A stretch of 64,000 bases of DNA from Yoonia maritima (GTDB lineage: Bacteria > Pseudomonadota > Alphaproteobacteria > Rhodobacterales > Rhodobacteraceae): contig NZ_PKFN01000013.1 in assembly GCF_002933395.1 (NCBI RefSeq), forward strand, positions 120,345 through 184,344, read 5' to 3'. Shown here piece by piece: positions 9,421-18,865 of the stretch. How positions within the stretch are numbered: the first letter of the stretch is position 1; each line of letters begins with the position of its first letter. Below the pieces are notes generated by a model. It was not told where the DNA came from. It saw nothing but the letters and a program-made list of their open reading frames with translations, and ran no database searches. Both the position numbers and the translations under genes were made by a program.

Positions 9421-10401
9421 ATGTCTAAGCTAGTCACCATTTTCGGCGGATCCGGTTTTGTGGGGCGCTATATCGCCCGTCGCATGGCCCTTGAAGGTTG
9501 GCGCGTTCGCGTTGCCGTGCGCTCTGTAAACGAAGCAATGTTCGTGCGTCCTTACGGTGTTGTGGGGCAGGTTGAACCTATTTTCTGTAATATCCGTGAT
9601 GACGCAAGCGTAGCGGCCGTTACCGAAGGTGCTGACGTGGTTGTTAACTGTGTTGGACTGTTGGACGAGGCAGGCAAAAACACCTTTGATGCCGTTCATG
9701 CCGATGGCGCAGGGCGCATTGCCCGTATCGCATCTGATTTGAACGTTGCGCGTATGGTTCATATCTCGGCGATTGGGGCTGATGAAAACGCGCCCAGCGT
9801 ATACGGGCGCACCAAAGCCGCCGGCGAAGCCGCTGTACTGGCAGGTTTTCCGGGGGCCGTCATACTACGTCCATCAATTGTATTTGGCCCAGAAGACACA
9901 TTCTTTAATCGCTTTGCGGGCATGTCCCGGTTTGGACCGGTTTTGCCAATCGTTGGTGCGGCGACCCTATTTCAACCGGTTTATGTTGATGATGTCGCTG
10001 CTGCTGCTGCAACGGCAATCATAGGCGATGCAGAAGCAGGCGTTTATGAGTTGGGTGGACCAGACGTTCATAGTTTCCGCAGTTTGATGCAAAAGATGCT
10101 GGGTGTTGTGCGTCGTCGTCGTTTGATCGTGAATATTCCGTTTTGGATTGCTCGGATCATGGCGTGGGGCTTTGGCGTTGGTCGTACCTTGTCGCTTGGT
10201 TTGGTCAAAGGGCCGGTCACAAAAGATCAGGTTGCAAGTTTAACGGTTGATAATGTCGTTTCCGAAGGCGCCAAGGGATTGGATGCCTTTGGTATTCAGG
10301 CAACGTCGCTTGATGCGGTGCTTCCTGACTACCTGTGGCGCTTTCGTCCGTCGGGTCAATACGACGCAATCAAAGAATCTGCGAAAAACTTAAAAGCCTA
10401 A
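9421..10401 (+). CDS. NDUFA9-like NAD(P)-binding protein (atypical SDR, complex I accessory-subunit family)
   Basis: 326-residue atypical short-chain dehydrogenase/reductase related to the NDUFA9 accessory subunit of respiratory complex I. The nucleotide-binding glycine motif FGGSGFVGRYIARRM is at residues 7-21, and YGRTKAAGEAAV near residue 130 is the degenerate active-site tyrosine/lysine region. The alphaproteobacterial homologues are often annotated as complex I NDUFA9-family proteins. The start is ATG 9421 with AAAGAGG about eight bases upstream; a GTG 27 bases earlier lacks such a site. It converges on uppP with a four-base overlap. Confidence 0.88.
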   Translation: MSKLVTIFGGSGFVGRYIARRMALEGWRVRVAVRSVNEAMFVRPYGVVGQVEPIFCNIRDDASVAAVTEGADVVVNCVGLLDEAGKNTFDAVHADGAGRIARIASDLNVARMVHISAIGADENAPSVYGRTKAAGEAAVLAGFPGAVILRPSIVFGPEDTFFNRFAGMSRFGPVLPIVGAATLFQPVYVDDVAAAAATAIIGDAEAGVYELGGPDVHSFRSLMQKMLGVVRRRRLIVNIPFWIARIMAWGFGVGRTLSLGLVKGPVTKDQVASLTVDNVVSEGAKGLDAFGIQATSLDAVLPDYLWRFRPSGQYDAIKESAKNLKA

Positions 10402-11201
10402 GTGTAAGCGATCCATAAAAGTATTACGCCCAGCGCCAGTCGATAGACGACGTAGGGCGTGTAGCTTACTGCGCGCAGTAGTCGCATCATCAGTGTTAGC
10501 GCAATGAGAGCGGCAAGAAATGACATTACCACGACAATACCAATGTCGCGCAGCGCGCCCACGTCTGTAGCGCCAACAAGGTCCAAGCTAAGTAGGCTGG
10601 CTGATGCGATGATAGTTGGGATCGACATCAGCATCGATAGTTTAGCCGCATCTGTGCGCGTATAGCCAAGCAGGCGCCCTGCTGTGATGGTGATGCCCGA
10701 CCGCGACGTGCCGGGGATAAGTGCAACAGCTTGCCAGATACCCATTTTGATCGCGTCTTTTATGGTCCATTGATCTGTTGTTTTGACTGTGGGTCCGGTT
10801 TGGTCTGCCCAGTATAGAACCACTCCAAAGATCGTCATGGTCCATCCGATCACCGCAATGCCACGTAGATGGTCTGTTATTCCGGTTATTTTCAGGAAAA
10901 GTCCAAATACAATAACCGGAATGGTTGCGATGATCAGGCCTAGCGCGAGTTTCGCGCCTTGTGTGTCTACCTTGCCTTGGATTAGCCGCAGCGTGCCGCC
11001 GATAGCAATCCGAACGTCCGTCCAGAAATACAGGACAACAGCCGCAAGTGTTCCGACATGGGCTGCGACATCTATAATTTGTCCTTGGTCGTCCAATCCT
11101 GTCAGGGAAGGCAGTAAAATTAGATGCCCAGACGAAGAAATCGGCAAGAATTCGGTGATCCCTTGAATAAGTGCCACAAGGAGGAGGTTAAATGTTGTCA
11201 T
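10398..11201 (-). CDS. uppP: Undecaprenyl-diphosphatase UppP (BacA)
   Basis: 267-residue integral membrane phosphatase that recycles undecaprenyl pyrophosphate to the monophosphate carrier for peptidoglycan and surface glycans, conferring bacitracin tolerance. Both family signatures are visible: QGITEFLPISSSGHLIL (residues 14-30) and LIPGTSRSGITITAGR near residue 165, with several hydrophobic helices between. The length equals the usual 265-275. Its start faces gltD across about 220 bases; its 3' end overlaps the NDUFA9-like gene by four bases. Confidence 0.96.
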   Translation of the reverse strand: MTTFNLLLVALIQGITEFLPISSSGHLILLPSLTGLDDQGQIIDVAAHVGTLAAVVLYFWTDVRIAIGGTLRLIQGKVDTQGAKLALGLIIATIPVIVFGLFLKITGITDHLRGIAVIGWTMTIFGVVLYWADQTGPTVKTTDQWTIKDAIKMGIWQAVALIPGTSRSGITITAGRLLGYTRTDAAKLSMLMSIPTIIASASLLSLDLVGATDVGALRDIGIVVVMSFLAALIALTLMMRLLRAVSYTPYVVYRLALGVILLWIAYT

Positions 11202-11267
11202 CTGAATGTGCCTGCGATTCGCTTTTTCTCAACCTAACCTGATGCGAATTGGGGGGAAGGGAATATG

Positions 11268-11288
11268 TATGTCCGAATCGGACCTAAT
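11268..11288 (+). promoter_or_regulatory. Palindromic operator candidate upstream of gltD, shared with ilvE
   Basis: The site reads TATGTCC, then GAAT, then CGGACCTAAT; the core arms GTCCG and CGGAC are inverted. The same 21 bases occur upstream of ilvE in the ilvE orientation (25329-25349) with 19 identities. It lies 131 bases upstream of the gltD start and 66 bases upstream of the uppP start. The repeated occurrence before two nitrogen/amino-acid genes suggests a transcription-factor site; the factor is unknown. Confidence 0.6.
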
Positions 11289-11343
11289 ATTTGCAAAGTA
11301 ACAAGCTAAGAGTGCTTGATTGGATAAATTTATTTCAATATAG

Positions 11344-11358
11344 GTCAGTCATACTGAC
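11344..11358 (+). promoter_or_regulatory. Inverted repeat upstream of gltD
   Basis: GTCAGT and ACTGAC form perfect six-base arms around CAT, 61 bases before the gltD ATG. The position near a probable promoter makes it a candidate operator. A looser element with the same GTCA-(7)-TGAC spacing is at 25395-25409 before petP, which may be chance. Confidence 0.4.
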
Positions 11359-11419
11359 TTTTCATTTCGAAAGTTCCGATTTAAAAGGCAGTTCGCTCTG
11401 TAATACGGGAGGACGGCGT

Positions 11420-12847
11420 ATGGCTGGCCAGAAAATGCTAAAATTCACTGCAGTAGACCGCGAGATGCCGGAAAAGCGCCCGCCGAATCTGCGTAAGCAG
11501 GATTTTGGTGAAATCTACGCCGAGTTCGCGACGGCGAAAGCAGCCGAGCAAGCGAGCCGTTGTTCGCAATGTGGTGTGCCATATTGTCAGTCGCACTGCC
11601 CATTACACAACAACATCCCAGACTGGCTACGCCTAACTGCCGAAGGCCGTCTGGAAGAAGCCTACGAGATTTCACAGGCGACAAACACGTTTCCCGAAAT
11701 CTGTGGCCGCATTTGTCCGCAGGACCGTCTGTGCGAAGGTAACTGTGTGATCGAACAGTCTGGCCACGGCACTGTGACCATCGGTTCGGTTGAAAAATAC
11801 GTTACTGACACCGCGTTCGAGGAAGGTTGGGTTAAACCGATCCGCCCAAGCGCTGAGCGTTCAGAAAGCGTTGGCATCATCGGTGCTGGTCCGGGTGGTT
11901 TGGCTGCGGCGGACATGCTGCGTCGTCAAGGTGTGCAGGTCACTGTCTACGATCGCTATGATCGTGGGGGCGGCCTGCTTACCTACGGTATTCCCGGTTT
12001 TAAGCTGGAAAAAGACGTTGTCATGAAACGTATGGCCCAGTTGGAAGACGGCGGCGTACAGTTTGTGTTGAACTGTAACGTTGGCGAGGATCTTTCTTTT
12101 GATGCGATCCGCGGCAAGCATGACGCTGTGCTGATCGCGACTGGCGTTTATAAAACACGTGATCTGCCTGATTCAGATGCCGAAGGTATCGTGAACGCGA
12201 TTGATTTCTTGACTGTCAGCAACCGCCACGGATTTGGTGATGTTGTTCCTGAATTCGAAAGCGGTGAACTTAACGCTGCTGGCAAGCGCGTTGTTGTGAT
12301 TGGCGGCGGTGATACTGCGATGGATTGTGTGCGCACATCTATTCGTCAGGGTGCCGAAAGCGTGAAATGTCTGTATCGTCGTGACCGTGCCAACATGCCG
12401 GGTTCTCAGCGCGAAGTTCAGAACGCCGAAGAAGAAGGTGTTGAATTCGTCTGGCTTGCTGCCCCTGATGGGTTCGAAGGTGGACCTGTTTCTGGTGTAA
12501 AAGTGCAAAAGATGCGTCTTGGCGCACCGGACGCAACTGGCCGCCAAGCACCCGAAGTTATCGAAGGTGCAGATTACGTTGAACCTGCTGACCTTGTGAT
12601 CAAGGCGCTTGGTTTCTCGCCCGAGGATCTTCCGACGCTTTGGGGGACCGAAGGTCTGGAGGTCACCCGTTGGGGTACCGTCAAAGCCGAGTTCGGAACA
12701 GGCGCGACCAGCCTTGAAGGCGTGTATGCTGCAGGTGACATCGTGCGCGGTGCCTCGCTTGTTGTGTGGGCTATCCGTGATGGGCGTGACACAGCCACTG
12801 CAATCTTGGACTATCTGAACGAGGCTGCCGCCGTCGCAGCCGAATAA
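11420..12847 (+). CDS. gltD: Glutamate synthase (NADPH) small subunit GltD
   Basis: 475-residue flavoprotein passing electrons from NADPH to the large subunit GltB for ammonium assimilation. The N-terminal Fe-S region has CSQCGVPYCQSHCP and, later, ICGRICPQDRLCEGNC, which form clusters; the FAD site GIIGAGPGGLAAADML follows near residue 155 and the NADPH site VVVIGGGDTAMDCVR near 295. The start at ATG 11420 is backed by GGGAGGA just upstream; an earlier in-frame codon at 11291 has no such support. Two small secreted-protein genes separate it from gltB, an unusual arrangement. Confidence 0.97.
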   Translation: MAGQKMLKFTAVDREMPEKRPPNLRKQDFGEIYAEFATAKAAEQASRCSQCGVPYCQSHCPLHNNIPDWLRLTAEGRLEEAYEISQATNTFPEICGRICPQDRLCEGNCVIEQSGHGTVTIGSVEKYVTDTAFEEGWVKPIRPSAERSESVGIIGAGPGGLAAADMLRRQGVQVTVYDRYDRGGGLLTYGIPGFKLEKDVVMKRMAQLEDGGVQFVLNCNVGEDLSFDAIRGKHDAVLIATGVYKTRDLPDSDAEGIVNAIDFLTVSNRHGFGDVVPEFESGELNAAGKRVVVIGGGDTAMDCVRTSIRQGAESVKCLYRRDRANMPGSQREVQNAEEEGVEFVWLAAPDGFEGGPVSGVKVQKMRLGAPDATGRQAPEVIEGADYVEPADLVIKALGFSPEDLPTLWGTEGLEVTRWGTVKAEFGTGATSLEGVYAAGDIVRGASLVVWAIRDGRDTATAILDYLNEAAAVAAE

Positions 12848-12886
12848 ACTTCGCCACATCACTATACTGACCTGAAAGGTTAAGAC

Positions 12887-13558
12887 ATGATGAAGCCCGT
12901 ATTGACCATCGCCACATTACTGTTGGCCACCCCCGTTGCTGCCCAGCAAAGTTTTGCCGCGCCCGAAGGGTGCGAAGCCAAGCTGACTGTTCAGCAAAAA
13001 GGCTGCGTGATGGTTAATGTGTGGACCTGTGAAGCCGATAGCGAAGGCGACCAGTGGATTGCATTGATCGGTCAAACAGGCGTGTTTAGCGTGCAACGTG
13101 TTGACGACGAATTTCAGTGGATGGAAACCTATTCCGTTCTTGGGAATGAGGCGCTGCAAGAACCCGTTGAAGACCCTTCATCACTGACAGAGCTATTCGC
13201 CAATCAGGTGGATACATGGGATTTTACAATCGAAACCGAAGGTGGCGCGGAGCGTAACGTTGGTTTTGACATGCTAACGGGCGAAACGATAGTGATCGAC
13301 GGCGAGACATTGTTCGAAACTGAATATCAGGGTCAGACAATTGACGCGGACGGAAATGTTTTGGACGCAAGCAGCGGTCGTCAATACGTTAGTCAAGACC
13401 ACCGGCTGTTCTTTTTCGGTCAATCTTGGTCGGAAGAAGATCCTGACCAAATCACTGACATGTCGCCAGTTGAATTCATCTATCCAGACGAACCCGGGTT
13501 CTTTGCGGACCAACCAGTCTACGAATGTAACGAGATCGAAACGAGCTATCAGCCATGA
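12887..13558 (+). CDS. Secreted Cys-rich protein of unknown function, first of tandem pair in glt operon
   Basis: 223 residues with an N-terminal signal peptide (MMKPVLTIATLLLATPVAAQQ), so probably periplasmic. The mature part begins with a block GCEAKLTVQQKGCVMVNVWTCE, giving three close cysteines, and a fourth lies near the C-terminus (VYECNE), a likely disulfide set. The downstream gene 13555-14265 is a paralogue sharing this block and the ending PVEFIYPDEPGF. I recognise no named domain. It follows gltD by 39 bases with AAAGG before the start and overlaps its paralogue by ATGA. No function is assigned. Confidence 0.85.
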   Translation: MMKPVLTIATLLLATPVAAQQSFAAPEGCEAKLTVQQKGCVMVNVWTCEADSEGDQWIALIGQTGVFSVQRVDDEFQWMETYSVLGNEALQEPVEDPSSLTELFANQVDTWDFTIETEGGAERNVGFDMLTGETIVIDGETLFETEYQGQTIDADGNVLDASSGRQYVSQDHRLFFFGQSWSEEDPDQITDMSPVEFIYPDEPGFFADQPVYECNEIETSYQP

Positions 13559-14265
13559 GGATCGTGCTTGGTCTTTTGATCGCTGCCGGCCCTGTGGCTG
13601 CGCAGGACAGTCGGGCAACCTTTGGTCTGCCCGCTGGCTGTACTGCGTATTTAACGGTGCAGGCAGAAAGCTGTCAGGTTGATCATCACTTTACCTGCGA
13701 AGGCGATGTACCGGGCCACCAACGCCGCGTTTCATTGGATGAACAGGGCATGACCTACGCCGGTGAAATCGATGCTGAAACGCAGTGGATCGCCAGTTTC
13801 CACGCGTTGACTGGCCACAGTGAACAACTAATGCCGAACCCGGCAGAGCCAGCTTCGCTGTCTGACCTGATCGCGAATGGTGTTGATGACTATGATTTCA
13901 GCACAATGTCTGACCAGTTCGGCGCAACACATTTCGTCGGTCAGGACACGTTGACCGGGCGCGAAATCACGATCGACGGCGTCACGCTGCTTGAGACGGC
14001 TTATGACATAACCGCGACTGCGGACGACGGAACTGTGATCTGGTCGGGCAAAGGCAACGAATTTATTAGCCCAGACTGGCGCATATTTTTGTCTGGCACT
14101 GGCGTCACAACAACACCCGAAGGGCAGTTCGAACACGACGACCGCCCTGTCGAATTCATCTTTCCCGGGGAACCGGGTTTTCTAAGTACACGGCCAAAGC
14201 ACGGCTGTGGGGTTGCGATCTCATCCGCACCACTTTCTGAGGAGAATACCTATGACCACTTATGA
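13555..14265 (+). CDS. Secreted Cys-rich protein of unknown function, second of tandem pair in glt operon
   Basis: 236 residues with a short signal peptide (MRIVLGLLIAAGPVAAQ). The mature N-terminus, GCTAYLTVQAESCQVDHHFTCE, aligns with the first copy, conserving GC, LTVQ, C and TCE; the ending PVEFIFPGEPGF and a last cysteine (HGCGV) are also conserved. The proteins have diverged widely in the middle, so the duplication is old. The start overlaps the previous stop (ATGA) and the 3' end overlaps the gltB start by 14 bases, so translation of all is probably coupled. No enzymatic motif is recognised. Confidence 0.83.
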   Translation: MRIVLGLLIAAGPVAAQDSRATFGLPAGCTAYLTVQAESCQVDHHFTCEGDVPGHQRRVSLDEQGMTYAGEIDAETQWIASFHALTGHSEQLMPNPAEPASLSDLIANGVDDYDFSTMSDQFGATHFVGQDTLTGREITIDGVTLLETAYDITATADDGTVIWSGKGNEFISPDWRIFLSGTGVTTTPEGQFEHDDRPVEFIFPGEPGFLSTRPKHGCGVAISSAPLSEENTYDHL

Positions 14266-17200
14266 TCAAGCTTGGGTCGCGGCTGAGGAAGCTAAGCGCA
14301 AATGGATGACCGAAAACGGTCTTTATGCTGACGAAGACGAGCATTCGTCTTGCGGTGTTGGGCTTGTGGTTGCCATCGACGGTACGCCTTCGCGTGGCGT
14401 TGTCGAAAACGGTATTGATGCGCTCAAGGCGATTTGGCACCGTGGTGCTGTCGATGCTGACGGTAAAACAGGTGACGGCGCGGGTATCCACGTACAAATC
14501 CCTGTTCCATTTTTCCAAGATCAAATTCGCCGCACAGGTCACGAACCTGAAGATGGTGAAATGATTGCCGTCGGTCAGGTGTTCCTGCCACGCACCGATT
14601 TCGGTGCCCAAGAACGCTGCCGTACAATCGTCGAATCCGAGGTTCTGCGCCTTGGTCACTATATTTATGGCTGGCGCCACGTTCCGGTGAACACCGAATG
14701 TTTGGGCGAAAAGGCGAACGCCACACGCCCAGAGATCGAACAGATTCTGATCCGCTGTGAAAAAGACATCGACGAAGAACAGTTCGAACGTGAACTGTAC
14801 ATCATCCGTCGTCGTATCGAAAAAGCAGCGGCCGCGGCGCAGATCAACGGCGTTTACATTTGTTCGCTGTCTTGCCGTTCAATCATCTATAAAGGCATGA
14901 TGCTGGCCGAACAGGTGGCTGAATTCTACCCAGACCTGTTGGACGAACGGTTTGAATCGGCATTCGCGATCTACCACCAGCGTTATTCCACAAACACGTT
15001 TCCACAGTGGTCACTGGCACAGCCATTCCGCATGTTGGCCCACAACGGTGAAATCAACACACTTAAGGGCAACGTCAACTGGATGAAGTCCCACGAAATC
15101 AGGATGGCATCTGGTGCCTTTGGCGACAAAGCCGAAGATATTAAGCCGATCATTCCATCAGGTGCGTCGGATTCGTCTGCGTTAGACTCTGTTTTCGAAG
15201 TTTTGGTGCGTGCGGGTCGGAATGCCCCAATGGCAAAAACAATGCTGGTTCCCGAAGCGTGGGCGATGCAAACATCTGACATGCCGCAGGCGTGGCAGGA
15301 CATGTATAGCTATTGCAATGCCGTGATGGAGCCATGGGATGGCCCCGCTGCGTTGGCAATGACTGATGGCCGTTGGGTCTGTGGCGGTTTGGACCGGAAC
15401 GGTTTGCGCCCACTGCGTTATGTTGTGACAGGTGACGGCTTGCTGATCGCAGGTTCCGAGGTCGGCATGGTGCCAATCGACGAAGCCACTGTTGTTGAAA
15501 AGGGCGCGCTTGGTCCCGGACAGATGATTGCCGTCGACATGAAAGAAGGCAAACTGTTCCACGATACTGAAATGAAAGATGTCCTGTCTGGTGCGCAGCC
15601 ATTTAGCGATTGGATCGAAAAAGTTACCGATCTAACCGATTCAATGGGCGATGTCGCAGAAGAGGCCATGTTCAAGGGCGCAGAGTTGCGTCAGCGTCAG
15701 GTTGCTGCAGGCTATTCCATCGAAGACCTAGAGCAAGTGCTTGCGCCCATGGCCGAAGACGGCAAAGAGATGATCGCGTCGATGGGTGATGATACGCCAT
15801 CTGCGGTTCTTTCAAGCGTCTACCGTCCGCTGTCGCACTTCTTCCGTCAAAACTTTAGCCAGGTGACCAACCCGCCAATCGACAGCCTGCGTGAAACACG
15901 CGTCATGTCGTTGAAAACACGGTTTGGTAACCTGAAAAATGTGCTGGACGAAAACTCTTCGCAAGCAGAAATTCTGGTACTCGAAAGCCCGTTCGTTTCA
16001 AACGGTGAATTCAATGAAATGGTTCGCCATTTCGGTGATAACGTTGCCTTTATCGATTGTACCTTTGAAGCAGGTCGCGGTGCGCTTTCTGCAGGTCTTC
16101 AGCGTATTCGCGAAGAGGCCGAGGATGCCGTACGTTCAGGTGCTGGGCACTTGGTACTGACAGATCAGCACCAAAACGTTGACCGCGTGCCAATGCCGAT
16201 GATCCTTGCGACATCTGCTGTGCACTCTGGCTTGACGTCCAAAGGTCTGCGCACATTCTGTTCGATCAACGTGCGGTCTGCGGAGTGTATAGACCCGCAT
16301 TACTTTGCGGTGTTGATTGGTTGTGGCGCGACGACTGTGAACGCCTATCTTGCGCAGGATTCGATTGCGAACCGCGTTGAACGCGGATTGCTTGAAGGGA
16401 CACTTGCCGAAGCCGTGTCTCATTATCGCAAAGCGGTTGATGCAGGCCTGTTGAAAATCATGGCGAAGATGGGGATTTCAGTTCTTGCGTCTTACCGTGG
16501 TGGTCTGAACTTCGAAGCTGTCGGCCTGTCGCGTGCTATGGTTGCTGAATTCTTCCCGGGTATGCAAAGCCGTATCTCTGGTATCGGGACAAGCGGTATT
16601 CAAACCAAGCTGGAAGAAGTCCACGCGCGCGGTTGGAAAAATCCGTCTGATATCCTGCCAATCGGTGGTTTCTACAAAGCCCGCCGTTCAGGTGAAAAGC
16701 ACGCGTGGGAAGCGCAGACAATGCACATGCTGCAGGCTGCTTGTAACAACGCATCATATCCGATGTGGCAGCAATACAGCAAATCAATGCAGGCTAACCC
16801 GCCGATCCATTTGCGTGACCTGCTAGCGATTAAGCCTATGGGCAAGCCAGTTCCGATCGAAGAAGTGGAAAGCATCACAGCGATCCGTAAGCGTTTCGTG
16901 ACGCCCGGCATGTCCTTGGGGGCGCTTAGCCCTGAATCACACCGTACGCTGTCGATTGCGATGAACCGTATCGGGGCAAAGTCGGATTCTGGTGAAGGCG
17001 GCGAAAGCCCAGAGGATTTCACACCAGAGCCAAACGGTGACAACGCGTCTGCAAAGATCAAACAGGTTGCATCGGGTCGTTTCGGCGTTACAGCCGAATA
17101 CCTTTTGGCCTGTGAAGAGCTAGAGATCAAAGTCGCCCAAGGTGCGAAACCCGGCGAAGGCGGTCAGCTACCCGGCATGAAGGTCACTGACCTGATCGCT

Positions 17201-18784
17201 AAGCTGCGCCACTCAACCAAAGGCGTGACGCTGATTTCACCTCCGCCACACCACGATATCTATTCAATCGAGGATTTGGCCCAGCTGATCTATGACCTCA
17301 AGCAGATCAACCCGATCTGTAAAGTGACAGTGAAGCTAGTTGCTGCGTCTGGTGTTGGTACGATCGCCGCTGGTGTCGCTAAGGCGAAGGCCGATGTGAT
17401 CCTGATTTCAGGTCACAACGGCGGTACGGGCGCATCACCGGGTACGTCGATCAAATACGCTGGTCTGCCGTGGGAAATGGGTCTGACCGAAGCACACCAA
17501 GTGCTTGCGATGAACAACTTGCGTGAACGTATCACATTGCGGACAGACGGTGGCCTACGCACTGGTCGCGACATCGTCATGGCTGCGATGCTGGGTGCCG
17601 AGGAATACGGCATCGGTACCGCTGCGCTGATCGCGATGGGCTGCATCATGGTGCGCCAGTGCCAGTCAAACACTTGCCCTGTCGGCGTTTGTACCCAAGA
17701 CCAATCGCTACGCGACAAGTTCACTGGTAACGCGGACAAGGTCGTGAACCTGATCACCTTCTACGCAACCGAAGTACGCGAAATCCTCGCGAGCATCGGT
17801 GCGCGTTCATTGGACGATGTTATCGGCCGTGCCGATCTGTTGACGCAGGTTAGCCGTGGTTCAGCGCATCTTGATGATCTTGACCTGAACCCGTTGCTGA
17901 TCACAGTCGATGGCGCTGAAAAGATCACTTATGACCGCAACAAGCCACGTAACGCTGTCGATGACACATTGGATGCGCAAATCGTTCAAGACGCTGCGCG
18001 CTTCTTGAACGAGGGCGAGAAAATGCAGTTGGATTATGCAGTGCAAAACACTCTGCGGACCATCGGTACACGCACATCCAGCCATATCGTTCAGAACTTT
18101 GGCATGCGCAATGAACTGCAACCTGATCACCTAACGGTCAAATTGCGTGGTTCTGCCGGGCAGTCGCTGGGTGCATTTGCAGCGCCGGGCCTCAAGCTCG
18201 AGGTTTCTGGCGACGCGAACGACTATGTCGGTAAGGGTCTGTCAGGCGGCACGATCGTTGTACGACCTCCAATGGTTAGCCCGCTGGTCGCTGCCGATAA
18301 CACGATAATTGGGAACACTGTTCTATACGGTGCGACTGACGGTTATCTGTTTGCGGCGGGCCGTGCAGGCGAACGTTTCGCTGTGCGTAACTCTGGCGCG
18401 ACTGTCGTGATTGAAGGGTGCGGAACCAACGGTTGTGAATACATGACTGGCGGTGTTGCGGTAATCCTCGGGTCAATTGGCGCGAACTTTGGTGCAGGTA
18501 TGACGGGCGGTATGGCCTATCTATACGATCCAAAAGGCGAAGCTGCCGATTTGATCAACATGGAGACACTGGTGACGAACCCGGTGACCGTGGATCACTG
18601 GCTTGACCAACTGAAAGGCCTGATCGAACGCCACGCAAAAGAAACAGGTAGCCGTAAAGCGGCTGATTTACTGCAGCACTGGGAACTGGAAAAAGGCAAC
18701 TTTGTCCAAATCTGCCCAAAAGAAATGCTGGTGCACCTCAAGCATCCGCTCAGCATCGAAGACGCAGCAATACCTGCTGAATAA
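14252..18784 (+). CDS. gltB: Glutamate synthase (NADPH) large subunit GltB
   Basis: 1510 residues, the normal size. The N-terminal class II glutamine amidotransferase domain would be exposed after removal of a 33-residue propeptide before Cys34 (EHSSCGVGLV). The central and FMN-binding synthase domains follow, with the Fe-S motif CIMVRQCQSNTCPVGVC near residue 1130, then the C-terminal beta-helix (GXXG repeats such as GTNGCEYMTGGVAVILG). It makes glutamate from glutamine and 2-oxoglutarate with GltD. ATG 14252 has GAGGAGAA upstream; an earlier in-frame codon at 14207 would extend further into the upstream gene. Confidence 0.98.
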   Translation: MTTYDQAWVAAEEAKRKWMTENGLYADEDEHSSCGVGLVVAIDGTPSRGVVENGIDALKAIWHRGAVDADGKTGDGAGIHVQIPVPFFQDQIRRTGHEPEDGEMIAVGQVFLPRTDFGAQERCRTIVESEVLRLGHYIYGWRHVPVNTECLGEKANATRPEIEQILIRCEKDIDEEQFERELYIIRRRIEKAAAAAQINGVYICSLSCRSIIYKGMMLAEQVAEFYPDLLDERFESAFAIYHQRYSTNTFPQWSLAQPFRMLAHNGEINTLKGNVNWMKSHEIRMASGAFGDKAEDIKPIIPSGASDSSALDSVFEVLVRAGRNAPMAKTMLVPEAWAMQTSDMPQAWQDMYSYCNAVMEPWDGPAALAMTDGRWVCGGLDRNGLRPLRYVVTGDGLLIAGSEVGMVPIDEATVVEKGALGPGQMIAVDMKEGKLFHDTEMKDVLSGAQPFSDWIEKVTDLTDSMGDVAEEAMFKGAELRQRQVAAGYSIEDLEQVLAPMAEDGKEMIASMGDDTPSAVLSSVYRPLSHFFRQNFSQVTNPPIDSLRETRVMSLKTRFGNLKNVLDENSSQAEILVLESPFVSNGEFNEMVRHFGDNVAFIDCTFEAGRGALSAGLQRIREEAEDAVRSGAGHLVLTDQHQNVDRVPMPMILATSAVHSGLTSKGLRTFCSINVRSAECIDPHYFAVLIGCGATTVNAYLAQDSIANRVERGLLEGTLAEAVSHYRKAVDAGLLKIMAKMGISVLASYRGGLNFEAVGLSRAMVAEFFPGMQSRISGIGTSGIQTKLEEVHARGWKNPSDILPIGGFYKARRSGEKHAWEAQTMHMLQAACNNASYPMWQQYSKSMQANPPIHLRDLLAIKPMGKPVPIEEVESITAIRKRFVTPGMSLGALSPESHRTLSIAMNRIGAKSDSGEGGESPEDFTPEPNGDNASAKIKQVASGRFGVTAEYLLACEELEIKVAQGAKPGEGGQLPGMKVTDLIAKLRHSTKGVTLISPPPHHDIYSIEDLAQLIYDLKQINPICKVTVKLVAASGVGTIAAGVAKAKADVILISGHNGGTGASPGTSIKYAGLPWEMGLTEAHQVLAMNNLRERITLRTDGGLRTGRDIVMAAMLGAEEYGIGTAALIAMGCIMVRQCQSNTCPVGVCTQDQSLRDKFTGNADKVVNLITFYATEVREILASIGARSLDDVIGRADLLTQVSRGSAHLDDLDLNPLLITVDGAEKITYDRNKPRNAVDDTLDAQIVQDAARFLNEGEKMQLDYAVQNTLRTIGTRTSSHIVQNFGMRNELQPDHLTVKLRGSAGQSLGAFAAPGLKLEVSGDANDYVGKGLSGGTIVVRPPMVSPLVAADNTIIGNTVLYGATDGYLFAAGRAGERFAVRNSGATVVIEGCGTNGCEYMTGGVAVILGSIGANFGAGMTGGMAYLYDPKGEAADLINMETLVTNPVTVDHWLDQLKGLIERHAKETGSRKAADLLQHWELEKGNFVQICPKEMLVHLKHPLSIEDAAIPAE

Positions 18785-18790
18785 AAACAA

Positions 18791-18820
18791 CGCCCCTGCA
18801 CTGAAATAAGTGTGGGGGCG
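18791..18820 (+). terminator. Hairpin after gltB
   Basis: CGCCCC and CACT in the left arm (18791-18802) pair with AGTG and GGGGCG in the right arm (18809-18820), with a two-base internal mismatch. It starts seven bases after the gltB stop, but no clear T-run follows, so it could be a weak terminator or an mRNA-end hairpin. Confidence 0.55.
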
Positions 18821-18865
18821 ATCTGCTTCTTGACCACACAACCCGGCGCGTGGCTTATGGTGCCG

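Noticed and set aside
12173..12862. Minus-strand open frame of about 229 codons opposite gltD
   Set aside because: Its translation is rich in His, Arg and Cys without domains, and gltD accounts for the sequence constraint.
14207..14252. Longer N-terminus of GltB starting 45 bases upstream
   Set aside because: The extra residues (MGLRSHPHHFLRRIP) are not family-like, and GAGGAG is positioned for ATG 14252.
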